64,000 nt of DNA from Caulobacterales bacterium (GTDB lineage Bacteria; Pseudomonadota; Alphaproteobacteria; Caulobacterales; Caulobacteraceae), in assembly GCA_019510435.1 (NCBI GenBank), contig JAEKKJ010000018.1, positions 124,001-188,000 of the forward strand, read 5' to 3'. Position 1 is the first letter of the stretch; each line of letters opens with the position of its first letter. The notes below the pieces were generated by a model. It did not search any database and was not told the DNA's origin. It was given only the letters and a program-made list of their open reading frames with translations. Below, one piece after another: positions 54,738 through 60,986 of this stretch. The translations under genes and the position numbers were made by a program.

Positions 54738-55142
54738 TCAGAGGTCGGCAGGAAATGCGCGGGCCGGCGCCCAGTCCTCGGCCACCAGGGCGGCGAGGGC
54801 GGCGCGGACCTCCACCAGGGTCAGGCCGTGGTGGAAGGTGGCGAAGGGGACGGCCTCGCCGTCGCTGGCCTTGCCCAGCTGGGCCACGGTCGGCCGCGCC
54901 AGGAGATCTACGTCTCCTGGCGCTGGCCCCGCCGCGATGGCGACGGCCCGGGGGGGTCGGTTGATGCGCTTCAGCGTGGCCTTGACGGCGCCCAGCGGCG
55001 TGCGGCCGTAGAGCGTCGCCCAGCGCTTGGGGTTGGCGATGGCCAGGCCCTCGCAGCCGGGCGCGAAGGGCGTCAGGTGGACGGCCACGGTGCGGATGCG
55101 AGCCCCGCTCGCGTCGGTGCAGACGGTCGGGATGGCGCTCAC
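54738..55142 (-). CDS. Phage protein of unknown function
   Basis: 134 aa from the second of two adjacent GTG codons, which overlaps the upstream TGA by 4 bp (GTGA). It contains GLAIANPKRWATLYGRTPLG, GAVKATLKRINRPPRAVAIA and a helical C terminus. No family recognised. Leftward operon. Confidence 0.6.
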   Translation of the reverse strand: MSAIPTVCTDASGARIRTVAVHLTPFAPGCEGLAIANPKRWATLYGRTPLGAVKATLKRINRPPRAVAIAAGPAPGDVDLLARPTVAQLGKASDGEAVPFATFHHGLTLVEVRAALAALVAEDWAPARAFPADL

Positions 55143-55264
55143 CACCAGCCCCGCACGATGGCCAGGGCGATGCCCGCCACGCCGAGCATGAAGCCCCAGG
55201 CGGCCAGCGCCAGCAGCAGGCCAGGCCAGCCGGTCGGCTCGGCGTCGTGATGCGGGGCGGTCAT
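55139..55264 (-). CDS. Very small membrane protein
   Basis: 41 aa: a short charged N terminus, then one membrane helix (WPGLLLALAAWGFMLGVAGI) ending VRGWW. Its ATG overlaps the upstream stop and its stop overlaps the next start, so it is clearly part of the coupled operon. Function unknown. Confidence 0.6.
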   Translation of the reverse strand: MTAPHHDAEPTGWPGLLLALAAWGFMLGVAGIALAIVRGWW

Positions 55265-55398
55265 GGCCGGCTCACGGCCAGGGCGATGGCCAGGACCGAG
55301 GCGGCCACCCAGCCGAGGGCTTCGACCCAGTTGTGGTCTGCGGCCATGCTGAGGCCTGCGGTGACCGCGAACAGTGCCGCGGGGATGAAGCGGATCAT
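55261..55398 (-). CDS. Very small membrane protein
   Basis: 45 aa with two hydrophobic segments (FIPAALFAVTAGLSMA and WVAASVLAIALAV) separated by a short polar turn DHNWVEA. ATGA overlaps on both sides. It resembles small phage membrane proteins, including holin-like ones, but the position in an early operon argues against a lysis role. Confidence 0.6.
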   Translation of the reverse strand: MIRFIPAALFAVTAGLSMAADHNWVEALGWVAASVLAIALAVSRP

Positions 55399-55739
55399 CG
55401 CCCCGTCCCCAGGCCCAGCAGGATGGCGCTGGCCTGGCGGGCCGCCGCCTCGGCCGCCGCGTCCAGGCTCTCGGCCCAGCCGCCCAGCTGGCGCACGGCG
55501 CCGGCGGCGTCGCGGACGGCGGCGGCCGCCAGGCGCGCGTCGTCGATGGTGAAGCGCTCGCGCCGGCCGTCGGCCAGGTGGGCGATCACCCAGCCCTGCA
55601 CCCGCCCGCCCAGCTCACGCACGGCGATGGTGGTCAGGGCCAGGGTGGCGAACGGGTTCTCCTCCAACTCCAGGACCAGCCCCGCGATGCGGTTGGCCGA
55701 GCCCTGGGCGTCGGTGAGGGGTCTGGCGATTGGCAGCAT
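55395..55739 (-). CDS. First gene of the leftward phage operon, unknown function
   Basis: 114 aa. The ATG at 55739 has GGGGGA at ideal distance, so it is preferred over a longer frame. Content: ENPFATLALTTIAVRELGGR, VQGWVIAHLADGRRERFTID and a helical Ala-rich end. No family recognised. It follows the operator cluster at 55789-55836. Confidence 0.6.
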   Translation of the reverse strand: MLPIARPLTDAQGSANRIAGLVLELEENPFATLALTTIAVRELGGRVQGWVIAHLADGRRERFTIDDARLAAAAVRDAAGAVRQLGGWAESLDAAAEAAARQASAILLGLGTGR

Positions 55740-55788
55740 GTGGTCCCCCGATGTTCGCGGGGCCATCGCGGTGATTCGCGGCCTCGCC

Positions 55789-55836
55789 GTCGCGATTACC
55801 GCGACACAACTGCGAGGACGCCGCGAAAAACGCGAC
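55789..55836. promoter_or_regulatory. Two repressor-type operators of the leftward phage operon
   Basis: GTCGCGATTACCGCGAC (55789-55805) and GCCGCGAAAAACGCGAC (55820-55836) share the form xxCGCG-N5-CGCGAC, the same as sites in front of the repressor/cro region. Weaker CGCG half-sites continue at 55756-55780 towards the operon start. Confidence 0.7.
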
Positions 55837-55969
55837 GTGTCAAGCGCGCAAGATCGATTGTGCGAGCGCGGCTCGCATCCCGAGGCGCGACGTGACCGCC
55901 GATGGGGCGGGCTTTTCGATAGTGTTGGGCGGGGCGACTACCGGCCCCGCTAGGTGACCGCTCCGGACG

Positions 55970-56374
55970 TCAGTCCCACTTGAGGCGGCGGTCGTTGAGC
56001 CACGTATCCTGCAGCATCGAGCAGCTGGTGCTGGAGGCGTTGGGACAGAAGACGCTGATCTCCATGCGGAGCTTGCCCTTGCGGTTGGCCGCGGTTGCAA
56101 AGCAGGTGACCCGCGCGGGGTCGCGGCCGGCCACGATGGGGTCGTCGTGCGTCAAGGTGACGTCAGTCAGGTTGTGCCGGGCCTCGGCCGCTCGCGTCCA
56201 TTGGCCACAGATGCCCCGCGCATCGAGGGCGGCCCACGCATCGTCACGCTGATCGGCGGCGTGTCGCTGGCCCATGGCGGCGACGATGACCAGCAGGAAA
56301 AGCCCGAGAACGATCGCGCCGAGGACGCCGAAGCATCCGAAGAAGCCGCCTGCGATCGCCTTGCCCGCGCCCAT
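55970..56374 (-). CDS. Membrane-anchored phage protein, possible lysogenic-conversion gene
   Basis: 134 aa. One Gly-rich membrane helix at 8-33 (FFGCFGVLGAIVLGLFLLVI) is followed by a soluble domain of about 100 residues with four Cys (GICGQW, VTCFATAA, VFCPNASSTSCSML). No family assigned. It lies between the leftward operators and the repressor, transcribed with the repressor or on its own, a common place for genes expressed in the lysogen. Confidence 0.65.
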   Translation of the reverse strand: MGAGKAIAGGFFGCFGVLGAIVLGLFLLVIVAAMGQRHAADQRDDAWAALDARGICGQWTRAAEARHNLTDVTLTHDDPIVAGRDPARVTCFATAANRKGKLRMEISVFCPNASSTSCSMLQDTWLNDRRLKWD

Positions 56375-56439
56375 GATCCTACCCCCGCCCTGGTGAAGGC
56401 GTAGCGCCAGCGCGGATCAATTGGAAGTGGTGGCCGCAA

Positions 56440-57000
56440 TCACCGCCAGCGGAAGGCGGCGTGCATGGCGCGCACCTTGGTCAGCTCGATCCGCACTTCG
56501 CTCTCCGGGTTGTACTGCCAGAGGAACAGGAAGCCGTCCTTCGTGCCGCGGTATTCCTTCACCAGGGCGGTGCCGTCGCGCAGCTCCACCACCACCTCGC
56601 GGTGACGCACCGGCGGCACGTTGCGCTCGGCGATGACGATCTCCCCGTCGAAGAGGCGTGGATACATGCTGTCGCCTGAGAGGCGCACGCCGAACCCGTC
56701 GCCGCGGACCAGGCCGGCCGGCACCTCGACATGGTCCAGGACCTGGTCGCTGGCGATCGAGACGCGGTCCGAACTTCCGGCGGCGGCATAGCCGAACACG
56801 GGCAGCTTCACGAAGACCGGGCCCTGCGGCTGGTCGTCGCCGAAGAATTCCTTGATCGCCTCGGCCTCGTCCGCGCTGATCCCGCGCATCCCCATCACCA
56901 GGCGGCTGACCGAGTCCTTGGACTTGCCCAGGTGGCGCGCGAGCGCGGTCTGGGTGCGGCCGGACTGTTCCAAACGACGACGGATCTCGGGCGCCTTCAT
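56440..57000 (-). CDS. LexA/CI-like phage repressor (S24 peptidase type)
   Basis: 186 aa. Helix-turn-helix at 14-40 (GRTQTALARHLGKSKDSVSR). The peptidase domain has the Ala74-Gly75 cleavage bond in YAAAGSS, nucleophile Ser111 (SGDSMYPR) and Lys148 (TALVKEYRG), so RecA-stimulated self-cleavage is expected. The start at 57000 is chosen over an ATG 19 codons upstream because an operator lies there. There is no clear ribosome site before it. It keeps both phage operons off in the lysogen. Confidence 0.9.
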   Translation of the reverse strand: MKAPEIRRRLEQSGRTQTALARHLGKSKDSVSRLVMGMRGISADEAEAIKEFFGDDQPQGPVFVKLPVFGYAAAGSSDRVSIASDQVLDHVEVPAGLVRGDGFGVRLSGDSMYPRLFDGEIVIAERNVPPVRHREVVVELRDGTALVKEYRGTKDGFLFLWQYNPESEVRIELTKVRAMHAAFRWR

Positions 57001-57010
57001 GCGGCCGAGT

Positions 57011-57085
57011 GTCGCGACAAACGCGACATGGGGGTATTGCGCTTCTGCGCGAATCATACGCGACGTTTATCGCGATTATCGCGAC
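57011..57085. promoter_or_regulatory. Operators between repressor and cro-like genes
   Basis: GTCGCGACAAACGCGAC (57011-57027) and ATCGCGATTATCGCGAC (57069-57085) are 17-bp inverted repeats of the CGCG-N5-CGCG type; a wider-spaced CGCG pair lies at 57059-57074. They occupy the 102-bp gap between the divergent repressor and cro-like genes and match the sites at 55789-55836. Confidence 0.8.
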
Positions 57086-57102
57086 ATGCAACGGTCGAGG
57101 TT

Positions 57103-57363
57103 ATGGACGCTGCGCCCAGGACACCCGCTGACAGGATCTTGAACCGCTTTGGGCCGGGGCGCATCGCCCTATGGACCAAGCGGCATCGCAGCCGCGTCCA
57201 GGCCTGGCGCTGGCCGGTGGAGAAGGGTGGAACGGGCGGCGTCGTTCCGGTCCGCGTCCGCCCCGCGATCATCGAGGGCGCGCGCCGGGACCTCGGCGAG
57301 ACGGTCAACCACACCGACTTCGAACCGCAGGAAGGCGAATCCTACCTGCTGGCGGCCGCCTGA
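57103..57363 (+). CDS. Cro-like phage regulator
   Basis: 86 aa. Residues about 8-55 resemble short Cro/YdaS-type helix-turn-helix proteins: ADRILNRFGPGRIALWTKRH, SRVQAWRWPV, VRPAIIEGARRDLG. It is divergent from the repressor and first in the rightward operon, the classical cro position. Stop and next start overlap (TGATG). Confidence 0.75.
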   Translation: MDAAPRTPADRILNRFGPGRIALWTKRHRSRVQAWRWPVEKGGTGGVVPVRVRPAIIEGARRDLGETVNHTDFEPQEGESYLLAAA

Positions 57364-57833
57364 TGACCCGCCTGGTCGATCTTTTCATCGCGTGGGCGGT
57401 GAAGCGCGCGGGCGGCGAGGACGCTGGCCAAGAAGTCGTCACGTTCGAGGACCGCCACGAATTCTGGCGCTACGCGCCGTTCTGGCCTGACGAGTTCGTG
57501 AGCCGCTCGGGCAAGCACTGGAGCCGCCCGCCGTGGTGGCGGCCATTCAACGTGCTGCTGCACCACTGGGACCCCGACAAGGACGCGGCCGAGCCGATGC
57601 ACGATCACCCGCGCTGGTCGGTGACCATCTGCCTGCGCGGCAAGATCATCGAGCGGACGCCGTGGGGCGAGCGGGTGCTGACCCCGGGCTCGATCGTGCT
57701 GCGCTCCCGCAAGGCGATCCATTCGTTCGTCGTACCCGAGGGCTTCAGCGGCGGAACCTGGACGCTCTTCATCGTCGGTCGCCGCAACTATCCGCAGAAC
57801 ACTTACGTGGTGACGCAGCGGGGCGTCGTCTGA
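57363..57833 (+). CDS. Cupin-fold phage protein
   Basis: 156 aa. The double-stranded beta helix is readable: AEPMHDHPRWSVTICLRG with His80 and His82, then IIERTPWGERVLTPGSIVLR with Glu97, and KAIHSFVV with His120, the usual H-x-H ... E ... H metal set. Aromatic-rich N terminus. Cupins of this type occur early in temperate phage genomes; role unknown. Coupled by single-base overlaps on both sides. Confidence 0.75.
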   Translation: MTRLVDLFIAWAVKRAGGEDAGQEVVTFEDRHEFWRYAPFWPDEFVSRSGKHWSRPPWWRPFNVLLHHWDPDKDAAEPMHDHPRWSVTICLRGKIIERTPWGERVLTPGSIVLRSRKAIHSFVVPEGFSGGTWTLFIVGRRNYPQNTYVVTQRGVV

Positions 57834-58033
57834 TGACCCGCCACCGCCGCCCCGACGACGGCAAGTACCTGCTGAAGGACCAGCAGGCCTGGTGGCGGCT
57901 GGTGCGGCGGGCGCGGGCCTGTGCGCGCAACCCGGGCCGCCAGGCGCTGACAGCACGCACCCGACCCTGCGCGATCCGCTCGCGCGCCAGCTGGAGGTGT
58001 TGGCGAGCGAGTGCGCCGAACTCCTGGGAATGA
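57833..58033 (+). CDS. Small phage protein, C-terminal part doubtful
   Basis: 66 aa. The first 40 residues (RRPDDGKYLLKDQQAWWRLV) look genuine, and the start is coupled by TGATG. From about residue 42 the frame becomes a Trp/Cys/Arg-rich shadow-like sequence, while the overlapping frame becomes protein-like. A base gain or loss near 57955 would join the two. Confidence 0.45.
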   Translation: MTRHRRPDDGKYLLKDQQAWWRLVRRARACARNPGRQALTARTRPCAIRSRASWRCWRASAPNSWE

Positions 58034-58155
58034 ATCCTTCCCTGGCGCCGGCCCCCGCCTCCGCGAGGCCCGACCCGTCGGGATCTCCCGACCCGACGGC
58101 GCCTGAGGCGCCAGACCCCGCCGACGCGTGGCGCCGCCGCGCGGACCTGGACTAG
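57892..58155 (+). CDS. Overlapping frame, possible true continuation of the preceding gene
   Basis: 87 aa in the frame. Only the part from about 57955 looks coding: HPTLRDPLARQLEVLASECA, then a Pro/Asp-rich tail ending AWRRRADLD. No ribosome site supports the ATG at 57892. Best read as the distal half of the gene at 57833 after a frameshift, or a gene starting at an internal GTG. Confidence 0.35.
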   Translation: MAAGAAGAGLCAQPGPPGADSTHPTLRDPLARQLEVLASECAELLGMNPSLAPAPASARPDPSGSPDPTAPEAPDPADAWRRRADLD

Positions 58156-58161
58156 GCGGCC

Positions 58162-58359
58162 ATGGCCGGGGGCAAGCACTGGACCCGCAGCTGGGCCACG
58201 GGGTGCGTCTTCAAGGGTGTGCGGCTCTCCACCGATGAGCGCCGCGAAGCCATGCGGCTGGCGAGGCTGCGCTTCCCCGTCCTCGCCATCGCCCGCGCCC
58301 TGGGCCGCTCGGTCCCCGACGTCGAGGCCTTCCTGAAGTCGCCGGAGGCGCAGCTTTGA
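58162..58359 (+). CDS. Small phage DNA-binding-like protein
   Basis: 65 aa. The C-terminal half has STDERREAMRLARLRFPVLA then IARALGRSVPDVEAFLK, a helix-turn-helix pattern of the homeodomain-like/sigma-4 kind. TTGA overlap with the next gene. Confidence 0.6.
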   Translation: MAGGKHWTRSWATGCVFKGVRLSTDERREAMRLARLRFPVLAIARALGRSVPDVEAFLKSPEAQL

Positions 58360-58547
58360 AATCGACATTCCAGCCCGGCGACCGCGTGCGTCTGATCGAC
58401 GACCGCGCCTCCGTGACCAAGCGCAAGCCGCCATTCGGGACGGACGTGGCGCTGCGCGTCCTGAGGGTCAGCCCTGTCAGCGGCTGCCTGGTGATCGCAG
58501 GTTACCCCGGTTTCTGGAAGCCCGAGCGGTTCGAGGTGGCGTCGTGA
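58356..58547 (+). CDS. Small phage beta-rich protein
   Basis: 63 aa from a TTG that overlaps the upstream TGA. FQPGDRVRLIDDRASVTKRK then LRVLRVSPVSGCLVIAGYPG reads like a small KOW/SH3-type barrel. Function unknown. GTGA overlap with the next gene. Confidence 0.55.
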   Translation: MKSTFQPGDRVRLIDDRASVTKRKPPFGTDVALRVLRVSPVSGCLVIAGYPGFWKPERFEVAS

Positions 58548-58768
58548 AGGCCTGGACCCCGGACTTCCTGGCCTTCGTGCTGCCCCTGCGGGCCGAGGAC
58601 GTCCTGCGCTGCGAAGGCCCGCGCGACAATGCGCCGACGCCGCAGAGCCGCGAGGAATGGGCGTGGATCCAGACCGCCCAGCGATTGGTGGAATGCCACG
58701 GCTGGGGGGGGGGCTCTGGCCCGGCTGAACGCCTACGGCCGCGAACCGGGCACGCGGGGCGCGCCTGA
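58544..58768 (+). CDS. Small phage protein, frameshifted at a G10 tract
   Basis: 74 aa as written, from a GTG. RAEDVLRCEGPRDNAPTPQS and EEWAWIQTAQRLVECHGWG look real. At the ten-G run (58704-58713) the frame shifts: with nine G it would continue ALARLNAYGREPGTRGAPE and stop at 58772, overlapping the next ATG by the usual 4 bp. The written end is therefore probably wrong or represents a switched state. Confidence 0.6.
   Translation: MKAWTPDFLAFVLPLRAEDVLRCEGPRDNAPTPQSREEWAWIQTAQRLVECHGWGGGSGPAERLRPRTGHAGRA
58704..58713. repeat. Homopolymer G10 tract
   Basis: Ten consecutive G inside a small phage gene. G9 restores a protein-like frame and an ATGA junction with the methyltransferase gene. Confidence 0.85.
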
Positions 58769-59461
58769 ATGATCCCCAACACCGCAGTGGTGGCCAACCG
58801 CCAAGCCGACCCGGCCGACCCGGCCGACCCGGACTTTTTCCCGACACCGCCTTGGGGCGCAAGGGCCGGCGCGGAGCTGGTGAAGCGGCTCGATCCGCGG
58901 GCGCGCAGCGTCTGGGAACCGGCTTGCGGCGCGGGCCATATGGTTCATGGGCTGAAGGACTACTTCCCGCGCCTCGTGGCCAGCGACGCCTACGCCTACG
59001 ACGGGAACGCGATCTGCGACTTCCTGGACCCAGCCGAGTCCTATCCGGGCATGGTGGATTGGGTCATCACCAACCCGCCGTTCAAGCTGGCGCAGCCGTT
59101 CGTGCGCCGGGCCTGGAGCGTGGCGAGCCGTGGCGTGGCCATGCTGCTGCGCGTGGGCTTCCTGGAAAGCGCCGGCCGCTATGGGCTGCTCTACGGCGGC
59201 GACCCGGGCCTGACGCTGTGGTCGCCCTTCATTGAACGTCTCCCGATGACCGAAGGGCGTTGGGAGCCCGACGCCTCCAGCGCGACCTTCTACGCCTGGT
59301 TCTTCTGGCTGAAGCCGCAGCTTCGGCCCGAGCGGTTCATGGCGCGGATCGGCGGCGAGCTGCGGCCGGGGACGGAGCCGATCCCGCCGGGGACCGAGAC
59401 GCGGCTGACGCACCCCGACGACGCGCGGCTATTCGGGGCCGTGGATCGGTCGCGCACATGA
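58769..59461 (+). CDS. Phage adenine DNA methyltransferase
   Basis: 230 aa. SAM motif I is VWEPACGAGHM (48-58) and the catalytic motif IV is TNPPF (101-105), an N6-adenine or amino-methyltransferase type. After an ordered core the C terminus has MARIGGELRPGTEPIPPGTE. The N terminus has a DPA triplet repeat. No restriction partner adjoins, so it is an orphan phage enzyme, likely protective or regulatory. ATGA overlap downstream. Confidence 0.85.
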   Translation: MIPNTAVVANRQADPADPADPDFFPTPPWGARAGAELVKRLDPRARSVWEPACGAGHMVHGLKDYFPRLVASDAYAYDGNAICDFLDPAESYPGMVDWVITNPPFKLAQPFVRRAWSVASRGVAMLLRVGFLESAGRYGLLYGGDPGLTLWSPFIERLPMTEGRWEPDASSATFYAWFFWLKPQLRPERFMARIGGELRPGTEPIPPGTETRLTHPDDARLFGAVDRSRT

Positions 59462-59730
59462 CCGCCCTTGTCGATCAAGCGTCTACCGACCGTGCAAGGC
59501 TGATCGTCAGCCGCATCCGCGCGGGCGCCCTGCCTGTGGTCGAGGTTGTGGAGACCAAGCTCGGGCTATTCGTCGCCTTTGGCGTCGAGGGGCTGACGCT
59601 GGGCTACACGTCCGATGGCGCCCGGGGCTTTGCCGATACCGTCTCAGCGCGCGAGCTGAACCCCGAGCTTCCGGCGCTCCTGCGGCGGGCCGCCTTGGTC
59701 TGCGACAACCTGAAGGGGTCGGCGCAGTGA
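59458..59730 (+). CDS. Small phage protein of unknown function
   Basis: 90 aa. VVEVVETKLGLFVAFGVEGL forms a beta hairpin-like core, and a helical end LPALLRRAALVCDNL follows. The VAF-VEGL segment weakly recalls the 101-aa protein at 49546; this may be chance. 4-bp overlaps on both sides. Confidence 0.6.
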   Translation: MTALVDQASTDRARLIVSRIRAGALPVVEVVETKLGLFVAFGVEGLTLGYTSDGARGFADTVSARELNPELPALLRRAALVCDNLKGSAQ

Positions 59731-60986
59731 CCGCCCATGCGAGCGGGGCTCGCACCTTCGGCGACAGCGTCTTCGATCGCGCCCGGGCGAAGGTGTCCGT
59801 CGAGGGCTATCTTGGCGGCGAGAACGTCAAGGTGGCCAAGGCCGGCAAGGACCTGCGCGGGGCGTGCGTGCTCTGCGACGGCGGGACCACGAAGTTCTGC
59901 ATCCTGGGCAAGCATGGCCAGGCCAAATGGGTCTGCTACGGCTGCGAGCGCCATGGAGACGTCGTCGACCTGGTCGCCGCGCATCGGCGCATGGCGCCGT
60001 ACGACGCGGCCCGCTGGCTGCTGGGCGAGGACGTACCGCACAGCGCGCCGGCGCGGGTGGCCAAGCCGGCGGCGCCGTCCGGACCCTCGACGTCCGACAA
60101 GGTGGCGGCCGAGATCTGGAAGGCGGCCCAGCCGTTCGCCGGGTCGCTGGCGGAGCGCTACCTGATCGGACGCGGCATCGCGCCGGGCGTGGTCATGCTG
60201 GCCGCGCCGCAGCTGCGCTACCACGCCTCGGCCAAGCACCACTGGGACGACGACGCCGGCCAATGGGTGCGCGCGCCCGCCATGGTCGCCCAGGTGGTCA
60301 CCGAGGGGCCGGACGGCGCGGCCGTGCCGACCGGCGGCGTGCATGTGACCTACCTGGACCGGACGACGGCCGGCAAGGCCACGTTCCGGCTGCGCAACGG
60401 CCAGTTCGGCGGCTCCAAGCTGATGTGGGGTCCGCAGCATGGCGCGGACGGCCGCCCCGGCGGGGCCTGGCTGATCAGCGAGACGCCGGCGGCGGGCTCG
60501 CGGCTGGTGAACGCCGAGGGGATCGAGACGGCGCTGTCGCTCGCCACCCTGGCCTGGCGTCGCGGGACGGCCATGCGGGTCTGCGTGGCGCTGTCGCTGG
60601 GTCGCCTGCAGGGCGGACTTCTGCGCGACGACGACGGCTGCATCGACCCGTGGGCGCCGCAGCCGGATCCGGCCTCCCCGGCCTTCGTGTGGACGCCGCC
60701 GGCCGACGATCCGTGGCCGGAGGTGCTGATCGCCGTCGACCGGGACATGGCCGAGGTGAAGGCCCGCATGCGCACCGGCCGCGGCAAGCCGGTCGACGCG
60801 CGGCTGACCGCCGAGGTGCGGGCGCGGATCTGCGGCCGGCTGGCGACCCTGGCCTGGAAGGCGGCGGGCGCGGCGCGGGTCCGCGCGATCGCCCCGCCGC
60901 CGGGCTCCGATTTCAACGACGACCTGCGGCGCGTGCTGGCCGCGGCGGACGACAAGGGTTTGGGGGAGTGCGTGCGTGACCGGTGA
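59727..60986 (+). CDS. Phage DNA primase (zinc finger plus Toprim)
   Basis: 419 aa from a GTG (GTGA overlap). The zinc ribbon is Cys47-x2-Cys50 ... Cys70-x2-Cys73 with His77 (VCYGCERHGDVVDLV). A P4-like middle region follows with AERYLIGRGIAPGVV. The Toprim part has AEGIETALSLATL near 262 and VLIAVDRDMAE with acidic residues 338/340. It should make RNA primers for phage replication, with the ATPase encoded next. The end overlaps that gene by 11 bp. Confidence 0.88.
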   Translation: MTAHASGARTFGDSVFDRARAKVSVEGYLGGENVKVAKAGKDLRGACVLCDGGTTKFCILGKHGQAKWVCYGCERHGDVVDLVAAHRRMAPYDAARWLLGEDVPHSAPARVAKPAAPSGPSTSDKVAAEIWKAAQPFAGSLAERYLIGRGIAPGVVMLAAPQLRYHASAKHHWDDDAGQWVRAPAMVAQVVTEGPDGAAVPTGGVHVTYLDRTTAGKATFRLRNGQFGGSKLMWGPQHGADGRPGGAWLISETPAAGSRLVNAEGIETALSLATLAWRRGTAMRVCVALSLGRLQGGLLRDDDGCIDPWAPQPDPASPAFVWTPPADDPWPEVLIAVDRDMAEVKARMRTGRGKPVDARLTAEVRARICGRLATLAWKAAGAARVRAIAPPPGSDFNDDLRRVLAAADDKGLGECVRDR

